The notes: a model not told the origin generated them from the sequence alone. A stretch of DNA of 32,727 bases from Bacteroidales bacterium (GCA_015709215.1 JACCQN010000040.1:1-32727); one strand, 5' to 3'; numbered from the stretch's first letter, positions 1 through 8,209 are shown. Translations and numbers: made by a program.

Positions 1-5
1 GACAA

Positions 6-254
6 ATGGCATTTTATCGCGAAGCTGTAAGAAAGGTTATACCTAATACTTATGAAGAAGAAGGAATTTACCTTATTGCGATAGAAACAACAGCCTATAA
101 TCGGGTGCGAATTTTCAGGATGAGTGAGGATTTCCTTGACCAGGGAAAGCATAGTTTTTTAAGCCTGCTAAAAAGGCTTAGTTATCATCAACAGACCTTT
201 AACTGGGTCTATCCGCTGGAAGAAATTGAAAATGAAGGGGTTTATATTATATGA
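6..254 (+). CDS. Hypothetical protein, 82 aa, possibly 5'-truncated
   Basis: A short reading frame with an acidic C-terminal part and several aromatic residues, no signal peptide and no membrane segment. I recognise no family. The first ATG lies five bases from the window edge and the frame is still open to the edge, so the true start may lie outside the window. Composition looks like a small soluble cytoplasmic protein. No terminator is evident after the stop. It is kept because the frame is open over its whole length and no better frame overlaps it, but function is unknown. Confidence 0.5.
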   Translation: MAFYREAVRKVIPNTYEEEGIYLIAIETTAYNRVRIFRMSEDFLDQGKHSFLSLLKRLSYHQQTFNWVYPLEEIENEGVYII

Positions 255-573
255 GATAATCGGTTTTTTTCTGCCTGATATTCTCTTAATGCATGTGTAG
301 AATTGCGCTTGTAAGGTGATTCACACGTGTTTTACGCATACAAAATATTATTAGCAAAATGGTTCATCTATATTTGTTATAGACCTTTATTCTAACTGTT
401 TAATAATTCTCATTCGAAAAAGTGATTTGTAAAATTCAAGAGGGTTTTATTAAGGAGTTATTATGGCTTCTTTTGATTCACTTTTTGAGTAGGATTTAGT
501 AGGAACTAAAACCATTTTTCCAAACCTGTTTCTATTGTTTTGTTAAAGATTTGGTCGTATTTTTGTTCGTAGT
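255..573. other. Intergenic stretch without a recognisable gene
   Basis: About 320 bases between the first gene and the tRNA-Gln terminator. On the plus strand it holds a perfect TAnnTTTG box (TATATTTG, 369-376) and an AAGGAG Shine-Dalgarno-like run (452-457) five bases before a nine-codon ORF (463-492, MASFDSLFE). Nothing else coding is visible. It could be the remnant of a lost gene or a leader; I cannot tell which. Confidence 0.4.
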
Positions 574-607
574 AAACAAAAAAGCGTTACAATAAAATTG
601 TAACGCT
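574..607 (-). terminator. Intrinsic terminator of tRNA-Gln
   Basis: A perfect 11-bp inverted repeat (583-593 with 597-607, 3-nt loop) is followed on the minus strand by a T-rich run (574-582 read in reverse). It starts about 13 nt after the tRNA 3' end, so it closes the tRNA transcript. Confidence 0.85.
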
Positions 608-619
608 CTCATTTTCAAG

Positions 620-692
620 TTGCCCGACTAGGGCTCGAACCTAGACTCTTCTGATCCAGAGTCAGACGTGTTGCCAGTTACACCATCGGGCA
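620..692 (-). tRNA. tRNA-Gln (anticodon CTG)
   Basis: The minus strand folds into a full cloverleaf: acceptor TGCCCGA/TCGGGCA (U1-A72, as is usual for tRNA-Gln), D stem GTGT/ACAC, anticodon stem TCTGA/TCAGA with loop CTCTGGA giving anticodon CTG (codon CAG), and T stem CTAGG/CCTAG with TTCGAGC loop. The discriminator is A and CCA is not encoded. It has its own -7 box (702-709) and terminator, so it is probably transcribed alone. It lies about 70 bp downstream of the glutaminyl-tRNA synthetase gene on the same strand, so enzyme and substrate are neighbours. Confidence 0.95.
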
Positions 693-701
693 TTGCGGCT
701 G

Positions 702-709
702 CAAAATTA
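702..709 (-). promoter_or_regulatory. -7 promoter box for tRNA-Gln
   Basis: TAATTTTG on the minus strand matches the Bacteroidota -7 consensus TAnnTTTG exactly and sits about 10 nt before the tRNA 5' end. No clear -33 TTTG is seen. Confidence 0.6.
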
Positions 710-763
710 GCAATTTCTTAGCTAATCTTTTTGTGTTTTTAAAAATTTCCGATTCCCCGGGCG

Positions 764-2452
764 TTAATTATTCATTTTTGCCCAGGTGTCTCTCAGGGAT
801 ACAGTACGGTTGAAAATCAAATGGCCTGGCATGCTGTCTTTGTCCACACAAAAATATCCGATTCGCTGAAACTGGAATTTTTCTCCTGCTGTTACATCTG
901 CAAGCATGGGTTCCAGTTTACAGGCTGTTTTAATCTGCAACGAATCCGGATTTAAAAATTCCAAAAAGTCCTGATCTCTATGTCCAGCAGGGTCTTCATC
1001 ATTAAACAGTCTGTCATAAAGCCTTATTTCGGCATTCACAGCTGTTTTGGCTTCCACCCAGTGAAGCGTCCCTTTCACTTTGGGTTGTTTGGTGCCTGTA
1101 CCACTTTTGGTTTCGGGATCGTAAGTACAATAAACGGTTTTTACCATTCCGCTTTCATCGGTTTCGAAGCTATCACAGTGAATCACATAGGCTCCTTTGA
1201 GGCGCACTTCTTTGTCGGGTGCCAAGCGAAAAAATTTCTTTGGTGGATCTACCATAAAGTCGTCCCTTTCGATATACAACTCACGTCCAAATGGAATTTT
1301 ACGGCTTCCGGCTTCGGGATTTTCCGGGTTGTTGATCAGTTCAACAGTTTCGGTTTGATTTTTAGGGTAATTAGTGATAACAAGTTTTACCGGATCAATC
1401 ACTGCCATAACGCGTGGTGCAATTTTGTTCAGGTCTTCGCGTACGCTAAATTCCAAAAGTCCCACATCAATTGTATTATCTCTTTTGGCTACCCCAATGC
1501 GATCAGCAAAAGCTCTGATAGAGGCTGGGGTGTAGCCTCTTCGGCGCAAACCGGCAATAGTGGGCATGCGTGGATCATCCCAGCCGTTTACAATACCATT
1601 TTTCACCAGATCGAGCAGTTTGCGCTTGCTCATCACCGTATAACTCAGATTGAGGCGTGCAAACTCGATCTGTCGAGGTCTGTAAGTTCCTTCTTCGATA
1701 ATCTGATTGAGAAACCAGTCGTATAATGGTCGGTGTACCTCAAATTCGAGGGTGCAAAGCGAATGGGTGATGCCTTCCAGATAGTCTGATTGTCCGTGAG
1801 CATAATCATACATTGGGTAAATGCTCCATTTGTTACCGGTGCGATGGTGATCGGCATGAAGGATGCGATACATCACCGGATCGCGCATATGCATATTAGG
1901 CGAAGCCATATCGATTTTGGCTCTCAACACTTTGGACCCATTTGGAAACTCACCTTTTTTCATAGCCTCAAAAAGCTTGAGGTTTTCTTCAATGGAACGG
2001 TTTCTGAATGGACTCTCAATTCCCGGACGGGTAGGTGTTCCGCGTTGCTGACTGATCAATTCCTGAGGCTGATCGTCCACATAAGCTTTGCCTTTTTTGA
2101 TGAGCAGAATAGCCCAATCGTAAAGTTGATCAAAATAATCAGAAGCAAAAAAAGGTTCTTCATTCCATTTAAAACCAAGCCATTGCACATCTTCTTTAAT
2201 CGAATCCACATACTCCATTTCTTCTTTGGTTGGGTTGGTATCATCGAAGCGCAGGTTGCATTTGCCCTGGTATTTTTCGGCCAGGCCGAAGTTGAGACAT
2301 ATGGATTTGGCATGGCCAATGTGCAGGTAACCATTAGGTTCCGGAGGGAAACGGGTATGCACACGGGCTTCGTTTTTTCGGGTTTGGATATCCTCCTCGA
2401 TAATGGTTTCGATGAAGTTGAGCGATTTTTTGTCTTTTTCAGGAGTTTCCAT
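764..2452 (-). CDS. glnS: Glutaminyl-tRNA synthetase (GlnRS)
   Basis: Class I aminoacyl-tRNA synthetase that charges tRNA-Gln with glutamine in the cytoplasm. The 562-residue length is close to the usual ~550. The HIGH motif is at residues 44-47 (within [12 protein letters not shown]), and the KMSKS-type loop reads VMSKR at 273-277. The [17 protein letters not shown] segment (about 215-231) and the C-terminal beta-barrel anticodon-binding domains (from about residue 340) are all present. The start ATG is about 50 nt downstream of a perfect -7 box (2502-2509). The tRNA-Gln gene follows it. Family knowledge: bacteria with GlnRS charge tRNA-Gln directly rather than through Glu-tRNA-Gln amidation. 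The call is secure. Confidence 0.98.
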   Translation of the reverse strand: METPEKDKKSLNFIETIIEEDIQTRKNEARVHTRFPPEPNGYLHIGHAKSICLNFGLAEKYQGKCNLRFDDTNPTKEEMEYVDSIKEDVQWLGFKWNEEPFFASDYFDQLYDWAILLIKKGKAYVDDQPQELISQQRGTPTRPGIESPFRNRSIEENLKLFEAMKKGEFPNGSKVLRAKIDMASPNMHMRDPVMYRILHADHHRTGNKWSIYPMYDYAHGQSDYLEGITHSLCTLEFEVHRPLYDWFLNQIIEEGTYRPRQIEFARLNLSYTVMSKRKLLDLVKNGIVNGWDDPRMPTIAGLRRRGYTPASIRAFADRIGVAKRDNTIDVGLLEFSVREDLNKIAPRVMAVIDPVKLVITNYPKNQTETVELINNPENPEAGSRKIPFGRELYIERDDFMVDPPKKFFRLAPDKEVRLKGAYVIHCDSFETDESGMVKTVYCTYDPETKSGTGTKQPKVKGTLHWVEAKTAVNAEIRLYDRLFNDEDPAGHRDQDFLEFLNPDSLQIKTACKLEPMLADVTAGEKFQFQRIGYFCVDKDSMPGHLIFNRTVSLRDTWAKMNN

Positions 2453-2501
2453 ATGGATTAGAAGATTAATTCTGGCTTGAAAACGAGATTGTTCAGGGGC
2501 G

Positions 2502-2509
2502 CAAAATTA
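2502..2509 (-). promoter_or_regulatory. -7 promoter box for glnS
   Basis: TAATTTTG on the minus strand is an exact TAnnTTTG match. It would place transcription start roughly 45 nt upstream of the glnS ATG. Confidence 0.55.
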
Positions 2510-2547
2510 CGTTTTTTTCAAGAATAACGAATCATTTGGCATTGTGC

Positions 2548-3429
2548 TTATACAAATCTGTTCAGGCAGGATTGCAGCTGACCCACATAGCCGCCTCCAA
2601 ATAAATTAACATGCACCAACAGTGGATAAAGATTGCAAAGGTCGACGCGCTCCTGCCAGCCTTTTTCGAGTGGAAAAGCTGCATGATATGCTTCGTAAAA
2701 CCGTGGGCTGAAACCGCCAAATAGCTTACTCATTGCCAAATCCATTTCGCGATGGCCGTAATAAACTGCCGGATCAATCAAAACAGGCGTTTTGTTTGAA
2801 TCACATAAAAAATTACCGCTCCACAAATCGCCATGAAGCAATGCCGGTGCTTCTTCAGGAAAAAGCCCAGGAAGTTTAGCATATAATTTTTCAAAGTAGT
2901 TTAAAATTGTGGTGTTCACCATGCCTTTCTCTGCTGCCATTTTTAGCTGTGGTTTCAACCGTTGAGCGATAAAGAATTCGCTCCAGCTTGGTGCTGGTGA
3001 ATTGTTTTGCGGCAACGAACCAATGTAATTATTATGGTCTAGCCCAAAAGTTTGGTTTGTTTCCCGATGTAAATCAGCAAGTTCTTTGCCAAAAATTTCC
3101 CAGAAATTATGGTCGGGATAGTCTGTCTCAATGTGTTCCAACAACAAAAAGGCATTTTGGCCGGCTTCGCCTAGTCCAATTACTTCAGGAAGGCGTATTT
3201 TCTTGGTTTTTGATAAAATTCTCAGTCCTTTGGCTTCCAACTCAAACATTTTGGGATAACGTTTGGCCTGATTGTATTTCAGAAAGAAGTCCTGGCCGGC
3301 ATAACGGATTCGGTAAGCGGCGTTGATTGAGCCACCACCAACAGCCTGTGTTTGATCTATCAGGGCTTCGTTGCCGGTGTGCTTTTTTAGTAATTCTTCC
3401 AGCAGAGAAACGATGGCTAAAGGAATCAT
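2548..3429 (-). CDS. Fructosamine-3-kinase family protein
   Basis: A 293-residue cytoplasmic kinase-like protein of the fructosamine kinase family (aminoglycoside-phosphotransferase fold). It is predicted to phosphorylate ketosamines on glycated proteins or amines so that they decompose, a glycation-repair role. Visible motifs are the glycine-rich loop GGGSINAAYRI (31-41), the LLLEHIE hinge (96-101), the catalytic loop HGDLWSGN (199-206) and the metal-binding LIDPA (217-221), then YYGHREMDLAMSKLFGGF, which is typical of the family. It is transcribed toward glnS with a gap of about 95 bp, which contains the glnS promoter box, so the two genes need not share a transcript. A near-consensus TACTTTCG (3438-3445) lies upstream. 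The actual substrate cannot be read from the sequence. Confidence 0.9.
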   Translation of the reverse strand: MIPLAIVSLLEELLKKHTGNEALIDQTQAVGGGSINAAYRIRYAGQDFFLKYNQAKRYPKMFELEAKGLRILSKTKKIRLPEVIGLGEAGQNAFLLLEHIETDYPDHNFWEIFGKELADLHRETNQTFGLDHNNYIGSLPQNNSPAPSWSEFFIAQRLKPQLKMAAEKGMVNTTILNYFEKLYAKLPGLFPEEAPALLHGDLWSGNFLCDSNKTPVLIDPAVYYGHREMDLAMSKLFGGFSPRFYEAYHAAFPLEKGWQERVDLCNLYPLLVHVNLFGGGYVGQLQSCLNRFV

Positions 3430-3477
3430 TTTTTTAGCGAAAGTAGAATTTTTAAACGATTGAATGAAAATCCCTAA

Positions 3478-3891
3478 TTAAATCAGGTTGGCATTTTTAG
3501 TGAAAAACCGCTTGTGCATCAAGTGTTCAAAGACAAATAGCAACAGTAATGCGGGAATAATCGTCAGGCTCAGAGCCGGCAGATTACCGATCAGTTCTAT
3601 AAGTGCGGGAAGTGTTTTTTGTTCGGTTTGTATCCAGTTTCCAAAAAATTGAGCAAATTGAAGCAGATATTGACTCACAAATTCTAAATCGACCAGAAAG
3701 ATGAGAGTTAGTAATCCAACAAAAAGACTAAAAAACAATAAATAACGCTCAGGTAGCAATTGATTTTTTACCGATGCAGATTGTGGCATACCTACAATCC
3801 GATTCATCACCTTATCTTTAAAGTCACTGCTTACTTTTTCGTCAGGAAGTTCCTTTAACAGATCATCAATATTGAATTTATTGTATTTCAT
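3478..3891 (-). CDS. Small two-TM membrane protein, likely anti-sigma-like partner of the ECF factor
   Basis: 137 residues. A charged cytoplasmic N-terminus (about 1-45) begins MKYNKFNIDDLLKELPDEKV. Two hydrophobic segments follow (about 50-72 and 106-125), separated by a loop rich in Q and E. Its ATG overlaps the stop of the upstream ECF sigma gene (ATGA, 3888-3891), so the two are translationally coupled. By position and topology it resembles the membrane anti-sigma factors that are usually encoded next to ECF sigma genes. It lacks the HxxxCxxC zinc motif of the ZAS class and I recognise no named domain, so the anti-sigma role is inference from context. Confidence 0.75.
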   Translation of the reverse strand: MKYNKFNIDDLLKELPDEKVSSDFKDKVMNRIVGMPQSASVKNQLLPERYLLFFSLFVGLLTLIFLVDLEFVSQYLLQFAQFFGNWIQTEQKTLPALIELIGNLPALSLTIIPALLLLFVFEHLMHKRFFTKNANLI

Positions 3892-4466
3892 TTGGTATAG
3901 ATTTCGAGGTGAATAGCTTGCGTGGTTGTTTCAAAATGTCGGGCTAGTTTTTTTCGACTTCTGAACAGTTTTACTTTTACATTTGAGTGACTAAGCCCGG
4001 TAATTTCTGCAATATCCTGTACTTTAAGTTGTTGTTTGTAAAACATGTTTAAGATCGAACGTTCCTCTATTTCCAGTTTTTGGATTGCTGCATCAAGTTT
4101 TGCAATAGCTTCTTCCCTGTCGAGGGCTTCCACAGTCGCTTCATCAGAGACGGGTAAATTATTGTCAATCAGCAATATTGTATTGCTGTTGAGGCTGTTG
4201 TGTAGCTTTCGATGTTGCGAAATGGCCATATGCCAAACGATGCGATAGAGCCAGGTCGAAAATTTTGATTCACCTTTAAAAGTGTTGAGTTTTTCGAAGG
4301 CTTTCACAAAACTGTTCTGAGCCAAGTCTTCGGCATCTTCGCGCTGACGCAAAATCTGAAAGGCAATATTCATCACCATATCCTGGTATTTTTCGACCAA
4401 AACACCATATGCAGCTGTTTCGCCGGCCAAAACTTTACGGATGATGATTTGATCTTCGTGCTCCAT
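3888..4466 (-). CDS. RNA polymerase ECF-type sigma-70 factor
   Basis: 192 residues with the two-domain layout of ECF sigma factors. Region 2 spans about residues 10-95, with DAEDLAQNSFVKAFEKL and FSTWLYRIVWHMAISQHRK for core binding and -10 recognition. Region 4 spans about 125-180, with a helix-turn-helix reading VQDIAEITGLSHSNVKVKLFRSR. It should direct RNA polymerase to a small stress or envelope regulon. It is the first gene of a two-gene operon with the overlapping small membrane protein. A perfect -7 box (4530-4537, minus) lies about 65 nt upstream. The divergent neighbour is the M64 peptidase, 77 bp away. The target genes are unknown. Confidence 0.95.
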   Translation of the reverse strand: MEHEDQIIIRKVLAGETAAYGVLVEKYQDMVMNIAFQILRQREDAEDLAQNSFVKAFEKLNTFKGESKFSTWLYRIVWHMAISQHRKLHNSLNSNTILLIDNNLPVSDEATVEALDREEAIAKLDAAIQKLEIEERSILNMFYKQQLKVQDIAEITGLSHSNVKVKLFRSRKKLARHFETTTQAIHLEIYTK

Positions 4467-4529
4467 ATTTCAGTTAATTGGACGCAGCAAGTTTGAAGAG
4501 GTTACAATTTTTTCTTTAATTTTACTTTC

Positions 4530-4537
4530 CAAAATTA
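4530..4537 (-). promoter_or_regulatory. -7 promoter box for the ECF sigma gene
   Basis: TAATTTTG on the minus strand, exact TAnnTTTG, in the 77-bp divergent region between the sigma gene and the M64 peptidase gene. Confidence 0.45.
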
Positions 4538-4543
4538 ATCAAA

Positions 4544-5815
4544 ATGAAAAGGATTTTATTCATTCTTAGTTTCTTAGGACTTATGTTATCTGCAACAGCA
4601 CAGTTCGACAGCGTATTTTATAAAAAAAGTTTTCGCATGGACTATATTCGGTCGGGCAACTTTGAAACAGAATGGATTGCATTGGAAAACTGGTATGAGC
4701 AAGCCGATTGGGCAGGTTCCAGAAATGAGCTGGTTGATCCCTTGGGTTATGGCAAACATAGGGTAGAAATGCGTGATGCCACAACAGACACCATCTTATA
4801 TTCGAGAGGATATGGCAGCTTGTTCAGCGAATGGCAAACCACGGCAGAGGCAAAAGAAACCGTAAGAAGTTTTTCGGAAACGGTAGTATTGCCTTATCCA
4901 AAAATGCCGGTTCAGATTTGGCTGTTTACGCGCACTTTTGAAGGGGATTGGAAGGAGGTATTTCGAATAAAGCTTGATCCGGAAAACTATTTTATCAAAC
5001 CTGCTCCCAAGATGAAATGGCCGGTGATGAATGTTTGGGGCGATGGCGATGCGGCTGAAGTTGTAGATATAGTATTGCTGCCGGATGGCTATACCATGGA
5101 GGAATTAGGCGAATTTATGGCGGATGCTCAGTTTTTTGCGGAGAGTATTTTTCAGTTTGAACCCTTTAGATCTTTCAAAGACAAATTCAGAATTCGTGCG
5201 GTTTTGGCACCGTCCGATGAATCCGGAATACCAGTGCCTGCTGAGGATTTTTGGCCTCAAACAGCACTTGGATCGAGTTTTTACACCTTCGACAGCGAAC
5301 GCTATTGCATGAGCTACGACAACCGTAGCATTCGCAATCTGGCCGGACAAGTACCTTATGATCAGATTTATATCCTGGCCAACACAACCAAATATGGTGG
5401 TGGGGGCATTTATAACTATTATGGACTAAGCTCATCAGGTAACCAGCTGTCATCCAAAGTAATCGTACACGAATTTGGACATTCTTTTGCCGGGCTTGGC
5501 GATGAATATTTCGACAGCTCAACAGCTTATTCTGATTTTTACAATCTGGAAACAGAACCCTGGGAACCGAACCTCACTACTTTAGTTGACTTCGACAGCA
5601 AATGGAAATCATTAATAGATACGCTCACGCCAGTACCCACGCCAGCTGTTGATAGTATGAGATCGGTTTTAGGTGTTTACGAAGGTGGTGGTTATGTGGC
5701 TAAAGGTATGTTTCGGCCGATGATCGACTGCCTGATGAACACTTTCAGGGGAGAAGAATTTTGTCCGGCCTGCGAGCATGCCATTATTCAAATGATAGAA
5801 GTGTATTCAGAATAG
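4544..5815 (+). CDS. Secreted M64-family zinc metallopeptidase
   Basis: 423 residues with a signal peptide (MKRILFILSFLGLMLSATAQ, cleavage after about 20). An N-terminal beta-rich domain covers about residues 22-155, as in M64 proteins of Bacteroidota, followed by the catalytic domain. The zinc site is HEFGHSFAGLGDEY at 309-322: His309 and His313 are ligands, Glu310 is the general base, and Asp320 is the likely third ligand in the HExxHxxxxLxDEY pattern of this family. The family takes its name from an IgA peptidase, but most members have unknown substrates, so IgA cleavage should not be assumed. No T9SS tail is seen; the protein is probably periplasmic or exported by another route. The start ATG is directly followed by a good signal sequence. 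Confidence 0.92.
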   Translation: MKRILFILSFLGLMLSATAQFDSVFYKKSFRMDYIRSGNFETEWIALENWYEQADWAGSRNELVDPLGYGKHRVEMRDATTDTILYSRGYGSLFSEWQTTAEAKETVRSFSETVVLPYPKMPVQIWLFTRTFEGDWKEVFRIKLDPENYFIKPAPKMKWPVMNVWGDGDAAEVVDIVLLPDGYTMEELGEFMADAQFFAESIFQFEPFRSFKDKFRIRAVLAPSDESGIPVPAEDFWPQTALGSSFYTFDSERYCMSYDNRSIRNLAGQVPYDQIYILANTTKYGGGGIYNYYGLSSSGNQLSSKVIVHEFGHSFAGLGDEYFDSSTAYSDFYNLETEPWEPNLTTLVDFDSKWKSLIDTLTPVPTPAVDSMRSVLGVYEGGGYVAKGMFRPMIDCLMNTFRGEEFCPACEHAIIQMIEVYSE

Positions 5816-5821
5816 ATTGTT

Positions 5822-5829
5822 TATTTTTG
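5822..5829 (+). promoter_or_regulatory. -7 promoter box for the 40-aa peptide gene
   Basis: TATTTTTG, an exact TAnnTTTG match, ends 20 nt before the ATG of the small membrane peptide at 5850. It lies only a few bases after the M64 stop codon. Confidence 0.55.
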
Positions 5830-5849
5830 ACCTTTATAATTATAGCCAG

Positions 5850-5972
5850 ATGTCAGAAAAATCTCCTTTTGATTACGATCCCAAAAAAGATGACCTTCCA
5901 ACCAATGTGATAGTTTGGATTGCTATAATTGCTTTTGCTGCAGCTATTTACCTCAGTCAGGTTCTGGTATAA
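5850..5972 (+). CDS. Small single-pass membrane protein, 40 aa
   Basis: A short ORF between the M64 gene and the deiminase gene. It has a hydrophilic, acidic N-terminus (MSEKSPFDYDPKKDDLPTN) followed by a single hydrophobic helix of about 19 residues (VIVWIAIIAFAAAIYLSQVL), ending almost at once with VLV. A perfect -7 box (5822-5829) lies 20 nt upstream, and its stop TAA runs into the A-run that forms the tail of the opposing terminator. The soluble-head plus one-helix design and a dedicated promoter argue for a real gene. It may assist a membrane complex, but I recognise no family and claim no function. Confidence 0.65.
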   Translation: MSEKSPFDYDPKKDDLPTNVIVWIAIIAFAAAIYLSQVLV

Positions 5973-6001
5973 AAAAGCCCTGCCCATTGCTGAGCAGGAC
6001 T
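5970..6001 (-). terminator. Intrinsic terminator of the deiminase gene
   Basis: An 8-bp stem (5976-5983 with 5994-6001, one G-T pair, 10-nt loop) is followed on the minus strand by six T. It lies 23 bp after the stop of the deiminase gene and overlaps the stop codon of the convergent 40-aa ORF. Confidence 0.8.
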
Positions 6002-6024
6002 GTTAGCATCATTTCAATGCTGTT

Positions 6025-8022
6025 TTATTGCTTGATAACTTTGACAATCTGTTGCTGATTGGCATTGCTGATCGTTATGAAATACAAGCCTTTATCCAGA
6101 TTTTCAGGCAGATCTATTTCAAAACTATTTCCGTTTGAGTTTTTAATTTGTTGTTCAACTATCAACCGGCCTGTAAGATCACGAATCGTTAAATCAGCAT
6201 TATCAACCACCGTATTTTCCGCTTGAACAAATAACTTATTACTGAATGGGTTCGGATACACCCTGAAATGGAATGGTTTTATTTGATCAAGTCCGCTTAT
6301 CAGGTCAATATTTATTTTTACGGGCATCAAGTAAGTATTCAAATTGGTAACAATATCAATTTGCGTTTCATAATATACAATAGGATCCAGCATCACACCG
6401 GCGAGTAGGATAACCCTTATTTCAAGGGAGGTTCCCGCAGGAATTTCAAAGGGAAGTTCAGGTATATCATAAAATTCAAACATCCCTTCATGCTCCAGAC
6501 TGCTAAGTATCACAGCATTGGAAGTTGGGTTGGTGATTGTCATAACTTGCTCATATTCGTAGTTATAAACAAGCGTATCAGGCATAAAAGTCAGATCGGT
6601 AAAGCTTTGTTCACCCACAGTAAACTCGTGTGGATCGAGTTCGCCCATGATCGGTTGTTTCAGGCGACGGCCGGTTTCATCTTTGGCAAAAACATAGTAA
6701 CGAATGGTATCTCCAACTTCAAACCCACTGATAGTAGCATGAAACAAATCCTCTTCGGTACCATCGGCCGTAAAGTTTGCTGTGTTGTATTCTCCACTGT
6801 TGATGCTGTAAAAAACCAAAAGTGAATCACTTACCAGTGTTTCTCCTGAGTAGTCAATGATTTCACTGCTCAGGGTATAATTTTCGGCATATTCCACTTC
6901 ACCAAACAAAGGCCGGTGATCTACATACAACATTTCCAGATCGGCAATGCCTCTGGCTCGGCAGTGAATAGCATCGGTATTGTACCAACTGCTCCAAACA
7001 ACCGGAACGATTTCGTATCCCGGCATAGCTTCTTCATACACGGCGATGGCTTCATCGTCCCACTGGCTGCCACTCAATGGAACAAGCACCTTATTATTTA
7101 AAATTAATGAATTAGTGTAAGGTGTAGTCAGACTTCCGCCAGGTGTATAAACACGATAAACTTTGTAAGGATATCCGTAAACACAAGGTGTGGTGGAAAA
7201 ATAATTTGCAACAGATTCGTAATCGCTGTAACGCGGGTCGGATTGAGGCACCTGTCCAATCAGAATTTTATCAGGGGCAAGGTATTTTCCCCAGCAATCA
7301 ATATGTTTGATATAATCGCCTAGTGGATCGATGGTAACATCATAACGAACAATGCCCAGATAATCTTCTACTTTTTGCGCAACCTGTTGTGGTGTGAGGT
7401 TGTTTTCGTCGTAAACCAAATCAGTAGAAGCCGCCAATGCAGTGCCGTCAACCATCATATTGCCGCCGGTGTGCATCAAATTCATTCCGAAGAGATTAAT
7501 ACCTAAATCAGCTGCTACGGCAGCAGGAACGTTGTTGTCGTTGGGGCGGGGCCTGTCGTAAGGAAAATCAACAATGCCGGGCTCTTTATTGCCGTCAAAA
7601 ACAAACCACGGACCGTAATCACGTGTCCAATAAGAGTCGGTTGGGGTTATGATGAAACTGCAGTTATCGGTATTTACATTGTTTTGTTCGTAGAGATTTA
7701 AAACCTGATTGGCTTGGGATGAGCTGTTTACTAGGGTTACTACATTGATGTCTTCGGCCATTTCGACAATTACACTGTAAGGAATGCCAAACGGATAACG
7801 AATCAAAACGGATTGCATGGGTTCATATTCAGCAACCATGCGCACATCACATTCGGGTGGGTCAGTTTCGGTAAAAGTAAGGTGATTCGTTACCGGCAGC
7901 GACATTTCCTCTTCGGAGAGGTAATGCAACTGACGCCAGTCGGCTGGTTTTTTTTCCTGTGCTTTCATGGCAAAAGGAATAATTAAAATACACAAAAAAA
8001 TAACTCGAAATAAATGTTTCAT
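6025..8022 (-). CDS. Secreted peptidylarginine-deiminase-like protein with T9SS sorting domain
   Basis: 665 residues from the ATG at 8022, chosen because MKHLFRVIFLCILIIPFAMK is a clean signal peptide; an ATG 30 nt upstream gives a poor one. The agmatine-deiminase/PPAD fold covers about 30-375. Putative catalytic residues are Asp135 (WTRDYGPW), His240 and Asp242 (YIKHIDCW), Asn304 (TPYTNSLILN) and Cys354 (AIHCRARG). Their spacing closely follows Asp130, His236, Asp238, Asn297 and Cys351 of Porphyromonas gingivalis PPAD, as I recall them. Two arginines in DRPRPND (157 and 159) fall where PPAD uses Arg152/154 to hold the substrate C-terminus. Ig-like domains follow (about 375-480 and 490-580), then a type A T9SS sorting domain (VYPNPFSN near 608 to the end). 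It probably converts peptidyl arginine to citrulline outside the cell; free agmatine is the alternative substrate. Confidence 0.88.
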   Translation of the reverse strand: MKHLFRVIFLCILIIPFAMKAQEKKPADWRQLHYLSEEEMSLPVTNHLTFTETDPPECDVRMVAEYEPMQSVLIRYPFGIPYSVIVEMAEDINVVTLVNSSSQANQVLNLYEQNNVNTDNCSFIITPTDSYWTRDYGPWFVFDGNKEPGIVDFPYDRPRPNDNNVPAAVAADLGINLFGMNLMHTGGNMMVDGTALAASTDLVYDENNLTPQQVAQKVEDYLGIVRYDVTIDPLGDYIKHIDCWGKYLAPDKILIGQVPQSDPRYSDYESVANYFSTTPCVYGYPYKVYRVYTPGGSLTTPYTNSLILNNKVLVPLSGSQWDDEAIAVYEEAMPGYEIVPVVWSSWYNTDAIHCRARGIADLEMLYVDHRPLFGEVEYAENYTLSSEIIDYSGETLVSDSLLVFYSINSGEYNTANFTADGTEEDLFHATISGFEVGDTIRYYVFAKDETGRRLKQPIMGELDPHEFTVGEQSFTDLTFMPDTLVYNYEYEQVMTITNPTSNAVILSSLEHEGMFEFYDIPELPFEIPAGTSLEIRVILLAGVMLDPIVYYETQIDIVTNLNTYLMPVKINIDLISGLDQIKPFHFRVYPNPFSNKLFVQAENTVVDNADLTIRDLTGRLIVEQQIKNSNGNSFEIDLPENLDKGLYFITISNANQQQIVKVIKQ

Positions 8023-8201
8023 CGTTTGATTAAAAATTAAAATGCCAGTCAAAGGTAAAAAGATTGATCATTTATGAGCCAATTCAAATGAAATAATGAC
8101 CCTATTTGTGCGTTAGACAAGTTGATTGAGAAAACACAGCCTCTGATAATTTTGATGGGTTTGTAAAAATTTGTTTAATATTTCGTTTAAATTATTTCAT
8201 G

Positions 8202-8209
8202 TACTTTTG
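8202..8209 (+). promoter_or_regulatory. -7 promoter box for tatA
   Basis: TACTTTTG, an exact TAnnTTTG match, about 27 nt upstream of the tatA ATG. Confidence 0.55.

Noticed and set aside
702-722. Weak TTAGC/GCTAA hairpin with TTTT behind glnS
   Set aside because: Only five base pairs with an AT-rich stem, and it overlaps the tRNA promoter box; not convincing as a glnS terminator.
980-1726. Long plus-strand frame opposite glnS
   Set aside because: It lies wholly inside the minus-strand glnS gene, has no recognisable domain and is a shadow frame.
6490-6825. Plus-strand 111-residue frame inside the deiminase gene
   Set aside because: Antisense shadow of a well-supported coding gene; no start signal or domain.
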